Part shown: positions 60,152-64,000 of the stretch, piece by piece | Numbering within the stretch: position 1 is the stretch's first letter | Layout of the letters: every line of letters begins with the position of its first letter | Made by a program: the position numbers and the translations under genes | Notes under the pieces: generated by a model | Databases searched by the model: none | Told to the model about the DNA's origin: nothing | What the model saw: only the letters and a program-made list of their open reading frames with translations | Origin: Alisma plantago-aquatica | Lineage: Eukaryota; Streptophyta; Magnoliopsida; Alismatales; Alismataceae | Assembly (NCBI GenBank): GCA_963693085.1 | Contig: OY856411.1 | Span: forward strand, 119,784,267-119,848,266 | DNA: 64,000 bases | Reading direction: 5' to 3'

Positions 60152-61749
60152 ATGGTTCACGTCGCTGGAGCATCTTCTTCACGTGTGGACCTGGAGGATA
60201 TCCCGGAGTTTGTGCCACCTCCTCCCAGGTCAGTTGCACGACCGCACATGATGCATTATTCCACAAAGGTGAAGAAGATCTATGAGGAGATCTTAAAAAG
60301 GAAGATCGAACCACCCGGTATGTGGACCGGGAAATGATCCGAGACCTCGGATTCGAGGCCAATTTGGCCTATGTTCTGCAGGGGTAGGCGAAATGTACAA
60401 GCAAGAGGCCCGATGAGTTACAGTACCATGCTGATGGCCAGCCGTTTTTCGGTGAGTGGCCAACCTACAAAGTGTTGGTGGCGGAGTTCATGGCGTCACT
60501 TGACGTCTGCGTCGTGCCCAACGACGTCGTCGCCACCGACCATGAATGGATAAAGGGCCGGGTGTCATTCCGGCTGTACAACCGTGACTATACCCTCACG
60601 CTTCGCCAATTCAACAAGATCTTCAATTGGAATCATTCTCCGTACGACCACCGGCGGCCAAATAACCACACCAACTACGACGCTCTCTTCTCTGAGTTGG
60701 TGACAGTGCCACAAGGGAGGTCGGTGAGCTACCACAATGCTGCGGTAGCCGACTTCGAGCACCCGTTTGTTCGGGTATTGCACCGGATGTTGAGTTCCAC
60801 CATCTTTGCTCGAAGTGATCTGGCGCTAAGCAAATTTTAGGAGACGGATCTTTTCTTCTTATATCAGCTCCTGAAGCACCAAGAATGCAACTGGGGTGCA
60901 TTCTTTCTACAACGAGTATTGGCAGTGAAGAGGAGCACGAGAAAAGCCCCGATTCATTTTGGGGGGCTTGTCACCAAGATAGCCCTCTACTTGGGCTTGA
61001 ATCTCGATCAGCTGACTCCTCTTTCTACGAGAAGCAAGGTCAACTTGCAACATCTACACCGAGCCAATCTCATTCTTCTCCGAGCTGGCATGGCTTTTGC
61101 GCATTGCCACGTAAATCAAGCGTACCAGGAGTGCGCGCTGCCTGATCCGGTATTCAACATCGAGGGAGCACAACATTTTCGATAGCCAATCATAGCTATC
61201 GCCGACTCCGATGAAGAAGGCGGAAATGACGGCAGCGACGACGGACAGGACGACGAGGCTGAGGAGGAAGAGGAGACCCTTACACCTCTTCGAGCATGAG
61301 TAGCACCCCAGAAGCATCCTTGGATGCATCCGGGTGCGTCTTCATCATCACATCCTACGCCGCCATCACCACAGCCCTCGCAGCCCAACGAGGATGCCTA
61401 TTCCATGCAAGGCATGTACAATATGCTGCAGGACATCCACCAGACACATCAGCAACATACATCCACATTTACGGGTATTCAAGAGACTACCAACCGACTC
61501 TTCGTCAACCAGCAGGCGATCTTCGAGAATGAGCACCTTCTTTTTGCAAATCAGGAGAACATCCATGATCGGTTGCACAGGATGGAGCAGCAGCAGCAGC
61601 CGTTTTACGATCATTACTGGAGCCAGAATTATTTTGGGGGGTATCCACAGCCTCCTCCGATGCCCCAGTATGATCCCAATTTCCAGGGGAAATACCCATC
61701 TTGGGGCCCCACGACGCCGCAATACCTGCCTCTACCACCACAGGACTGA
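60152..61749 (+). pseudogene. ORF3 of element I (env-position, Athila ORF-1-like)
   Basis: Starts MVHVAGASSS in frame 2, shifts to frame 1 near 60,320, then runs to 61,749 with in-frame stops at 60,385, 60,838, 61,183 (TAG) and 61,297 (TGA). Recognisable blocks are TYKVLVAEFMASLDV, FRLYNRDYTLTLRQFNKIFN, FGGLVTKIALYLGL, an acidic stretch (DSDEEGGNDGSDDGQDDEAE) and a Gln/Pro-rich C-terminus. This resembles the Athila ORF-1/plant-transposon-protein domain found downstream of pol. I see no convincing signal peptide or transmembrane helix, so an envelope function is not supported by the sequence. Confidence 0.75.
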
Positions 61750-63300
61750 TCTGGTATCACTGTTCCAATCTTTAAGTTTGTTTTTGACTATGAGGCCATA
61801 GTCAAATTCAAGCTTAGGGGGGTAGTTGGAACAACTTTATCTCTTTTATTATTCTTAGTTTTTAACTTTATTTGTTTTTGTTCTTTTTAGTTGTTTTTGA
61901 ATTTTAGTATGTTCATAGGATCCAAATGCTATCTAGTGTAATCGTGGATGTCATAAAGTTGTGTCATCTCTTTAGTAGTGCAAGGGAAAATCAAGGGAAA
62001 TTTGAAAAATTTTTGTGTGTTTGAAAAGCTTGTTTTGTTTAATCTTGGGCACACATCCTATGAAAATGATTGGTTCTGTCAACTCTAAAACAACAACTCA
62101 CACCTATACTCCTAATGATTCATGAAAGTGGACGGAAATTGTTGTTTGAGCCTAATCTGACCAAATGGTAATGTGATTTTAATTGGAAGTAGGAGAGAGA
62201 AACCTCTTGACTACTACACAGGTCAGTAAGGAGGGACACAGAATATTTTTCTAAGGTTCAGTCACCTAGTCTTGTGATCTTTCCACCTCTTCATTTTTCC
62301 ATACTCCACCCAAGAATTGGAAGTAAAGTGCAGTTTTAACTCCTTTTGTTTGCATTGCACGTAGATAGGGCTTGCATTAACGCTTTTTCCATATGTTTTG
62401 CATAAAAAAATGAGAATAGTGATACATGCACATTACCCTTAGGTGCATGCCATGTAGTTGCATTCATAATTTTTCATGCATAAAGTATATCATGTATCTC
62501 AATTTTTCTTCAAGGGTGAATCAAATTGTTCCATACCTTCTAAATAGTGCAAAATTCTGAAGTAGGAAGAAGAATAAGCCCGATAAAATATTCATTATCA
62601 ATAGTGGATATAAAGGGTTGAAAAAAAAAGGAATAAAAAATTCTGAAAGAAAATCTGCATAATGAAAAAGAGTTATGTAGAAGCAAAAAGAATAAGAAGG
62701 AGAAAGGAACATAATATCACCTGCAATTCGAGATAATTGAGTACATGATGTAGCTTAATTAGAAGTTCCATTTCATTTTGAGATGGATGGTTAGTACATG
62801 CATCATTCCACCCAATTTTAGGCATTAGGGCATTTTTCATGTGCATTTGCATCATTTAGGACACATTTTGTTTTATGCATGTTGAACCTGTGTAATACTT
62901 CCATTTTCTTCCATGAAACACCCATCTTCATCCACCCGTTGCTCGGATTGGTAGGCCACCATGAATTTCTCCTCACTAATGTATATCAGGAGAACTGCTT
63001 CCATATAGATGGTAGTTAGGGAGAGCAACGTAGTATAGGAATTCACAAGATGCACCAAGGTTGAACCGGCGAGTTTTATTATGTTAACTGCCTTATGTGA
63101 TAGTGTTCATCAGTTTTGAGGTCAATTTCTTTTATGGATGATTACTGTCGCCTTTAGGGTAATTACCGTTCCGTGGTTAGAGAGGGGCGGTATGTGAATG
63201 TCCAGTGGGAGTCATTTGGGATGTTGGTTTGGTGTGTTGTTTTTCTGTTGACATTTGCAATTCTATTCTAAGGATTAGTTGCTCAAGGGCGAGCAACGTT
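61750..63300 (+). other. 3' non-coding region of element I
   Basis: Begins after ORF3 with a polypurine-like block of its own (AAGCTTAGGGGGGTAG, 61,812). The rest is AT-rich with an A-run zone (62,610-62,710) and has no ORF of note. It is the counterpart of 12,925-14,400 in element K, which shares block order but is clearly diverged. Confidence 0.75.
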
Positions 63301-63316
63301 CAAGCTTAGGGGAGTT
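63301..63316 (+). other. Polypurine tract of element I
   Basis: CAAGCTTAGGGGAGTT immediately before the 3' LTR. Element K has the near-identical AAGCTTAGGGGAGTT at 14,401-14,415. Confidence 0.85.
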
Positions 63317-64000
63317 TGATGCGATGATTTTGAGTCGCATTTATAGACCTGTTTGATATTTGTTTTATGGTTTTATTAGTCATTTTTATGGTTAATATTG
63401 CATAAATCAATCCATTTAGGTCTTTCTCACTATTTTATGTCAAATCCCCTTTATTTCATTGTTTTGAGCATTAATTGTCAAAATATCATTATTTGTGTGA
63501 ATTTATGTGATCTTGTCTTTGAATTTCAGGACAAACGAGTATTTGCTTCCGTCGATACCATCGACATGGTGACAGGTTGCCAGCCGAGAGGAGCAGCAAA
63601 GCGTCGATACTATCGATAGGGATGTCGATGATATCGAGTCACCTTCAGGTTGTTGGTGAAGAAGTAGTCAATAGTATCGACACCAAGTCGATACCATCGA
63701 CGCACGGAGGCTACACCAACGCAAAACGACAAAACCGACGCCTACAGGAAGTCGATACCATCGACCCAAGTCGATGGTATCGAGACTGCATCAGGCACTC
63801 GGACGAAAGAAAAGAAGGGTTGCCGCTATCACACGGCGTCGATACCATCGACCCGCGTCGATGGTATCGACGCCGTCAAATATGCGTTGGATTCAGATTG
63901 ATCTCAATCGGACGGCTGGAGTTAATTAACGACCTAATTAGGGACTTATACCTAATGACGGCCACTCGGACGAAAGGGGGATCTCATTAGCCATTGCTCA
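63317..64000 (+). repeat. 3' LTR of element I (first 684 bp)
   Basis: Starts TGATGCGATGATTTTGAGTC and matches the 5' LTR at offset 11,384 up to the motif array. There it has one palindrome where the 5' LTR has three (63,551), and later two (near 63,838-63,870) where the 5' LTR has one (52,491). Scattered transitions elsewhere show the element is not very recent. Confidence 0.95.

Larger units (their letters stand above)
51933..64000 (+). mobile_element. Athila-lineage Ty3/Gypsy retrotransposon I (3' LTR runs off the window)
   Basis: The order is 5' LTR, primer site, gag, protease, RT, RNase H, integrase, motif array, ORF3 (env position), long 3' untranslated region, polypurine tract, 3' LTR. 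It sits inside the RT of element O: the interrupted codon series ends CIDY and the LTR begins TGATGCG at the next base. The five bases before it, ATTAC (51,928-51,932), should reappear after the 3' LTR outside the window. RT-before-integrase order and an extra ORF after pol place it in the Athila/Tat branch. Confidence 0.95.

Noticed and set aside
60152..61749. Viral envelope gene
   Set aside because: Only its position after pol suggests this. No signal peptide, transmembrane helix or cleavage site is visible, and the blocks resemble the Athila ORF-1 domain.

Overview
This window is repeat-dense nuclear DNA from a flowering plant. It is AT-rich, has no operons or compact host genes, and almost everything recognisable is a retroelement or a copy of one. 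The plant assignment rests on Athila-lineage Ty3/Gypsy elements, an LTR element with a tRNA-iMet primer site, a plant L1-type LINE tail, clustered AAACCCTAA telo-boxes and a plant-type reverse-transcriptase pseudogene. The species cannot be told from the sequence. I found no intact host gene, rRNA, tRNA or CRISPR array.

Region 1 (1-40,536) is a duplicated, nested block. A 20,786-bp period repeats positions 1-12,924 at 20,787-33,711 with only scattered substitutions. Inside it an older 7,542-bp tandem unit (3,272-10,813) restarts at 10,814. The second copy of that unit is cut at 12,924 by the 3' part of an Athila-like element (12,925-15,822) in the left copy, and runs through to 40,536 in the right copy, where a 1.4-kb solo LTR has entered it. 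The substrate was a minus-strand reverse-transcriptase pseudogene (C-terminal part 16,998-18,477, more N-terminal part 30,078-30,791). It was split by a long LTR-like element (18,483-30,072) with TG...CA ends and a TCAAG target duplication. That element holds a non-coding LTR derivative with an iMet primer site, plus an LTR of the same family in opposite orientation, giving a 6.4-kb imperfect palindrome.

Region 2 (40,537-45,664) is single-copy-looking DNA. It starts with a GC-richer segment and a nested MITE-like inverted repeat (41,849-42,184), followed by AT-rich DNA with nothing I recognise.

Region 3 (45,665-64,000) is a nest of four insertions. A minus-strand LINE tail is interrupted by an LTR-like element (46,613), which is interrupted by an Athila-like Gypsy element (LTR from 48,083, pol from 50,109), which is interrupted inside its RT by a second Athila-like element (51,933 to beyond the window end). 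The innermost element has an LTR, primer site, gag, protease, RT, RNase H, integrase, an env-position ORF3, a polypurine tract and the start of its 3' LTR. It is dead: eight in-frame stops, each one C-to-T change from Gln or Arg, two compensating frameshifts, and an integrase catalytic Asp replaced by Ile.

The most unusual signal cuts across families. Several unrelated elements carry clusters of their own short interrupted palindrome (GTCGAT-ACC-ATCGAC, CTCGGTCGA-N7/8-TCGACCGAG, CCAAACGGTCT-CA-AGACCGTTTGG and others). In the innermost element the motif sits both in the LTRs and between pol and ORF3, and its copy number differs between the two LTRs of the same element.
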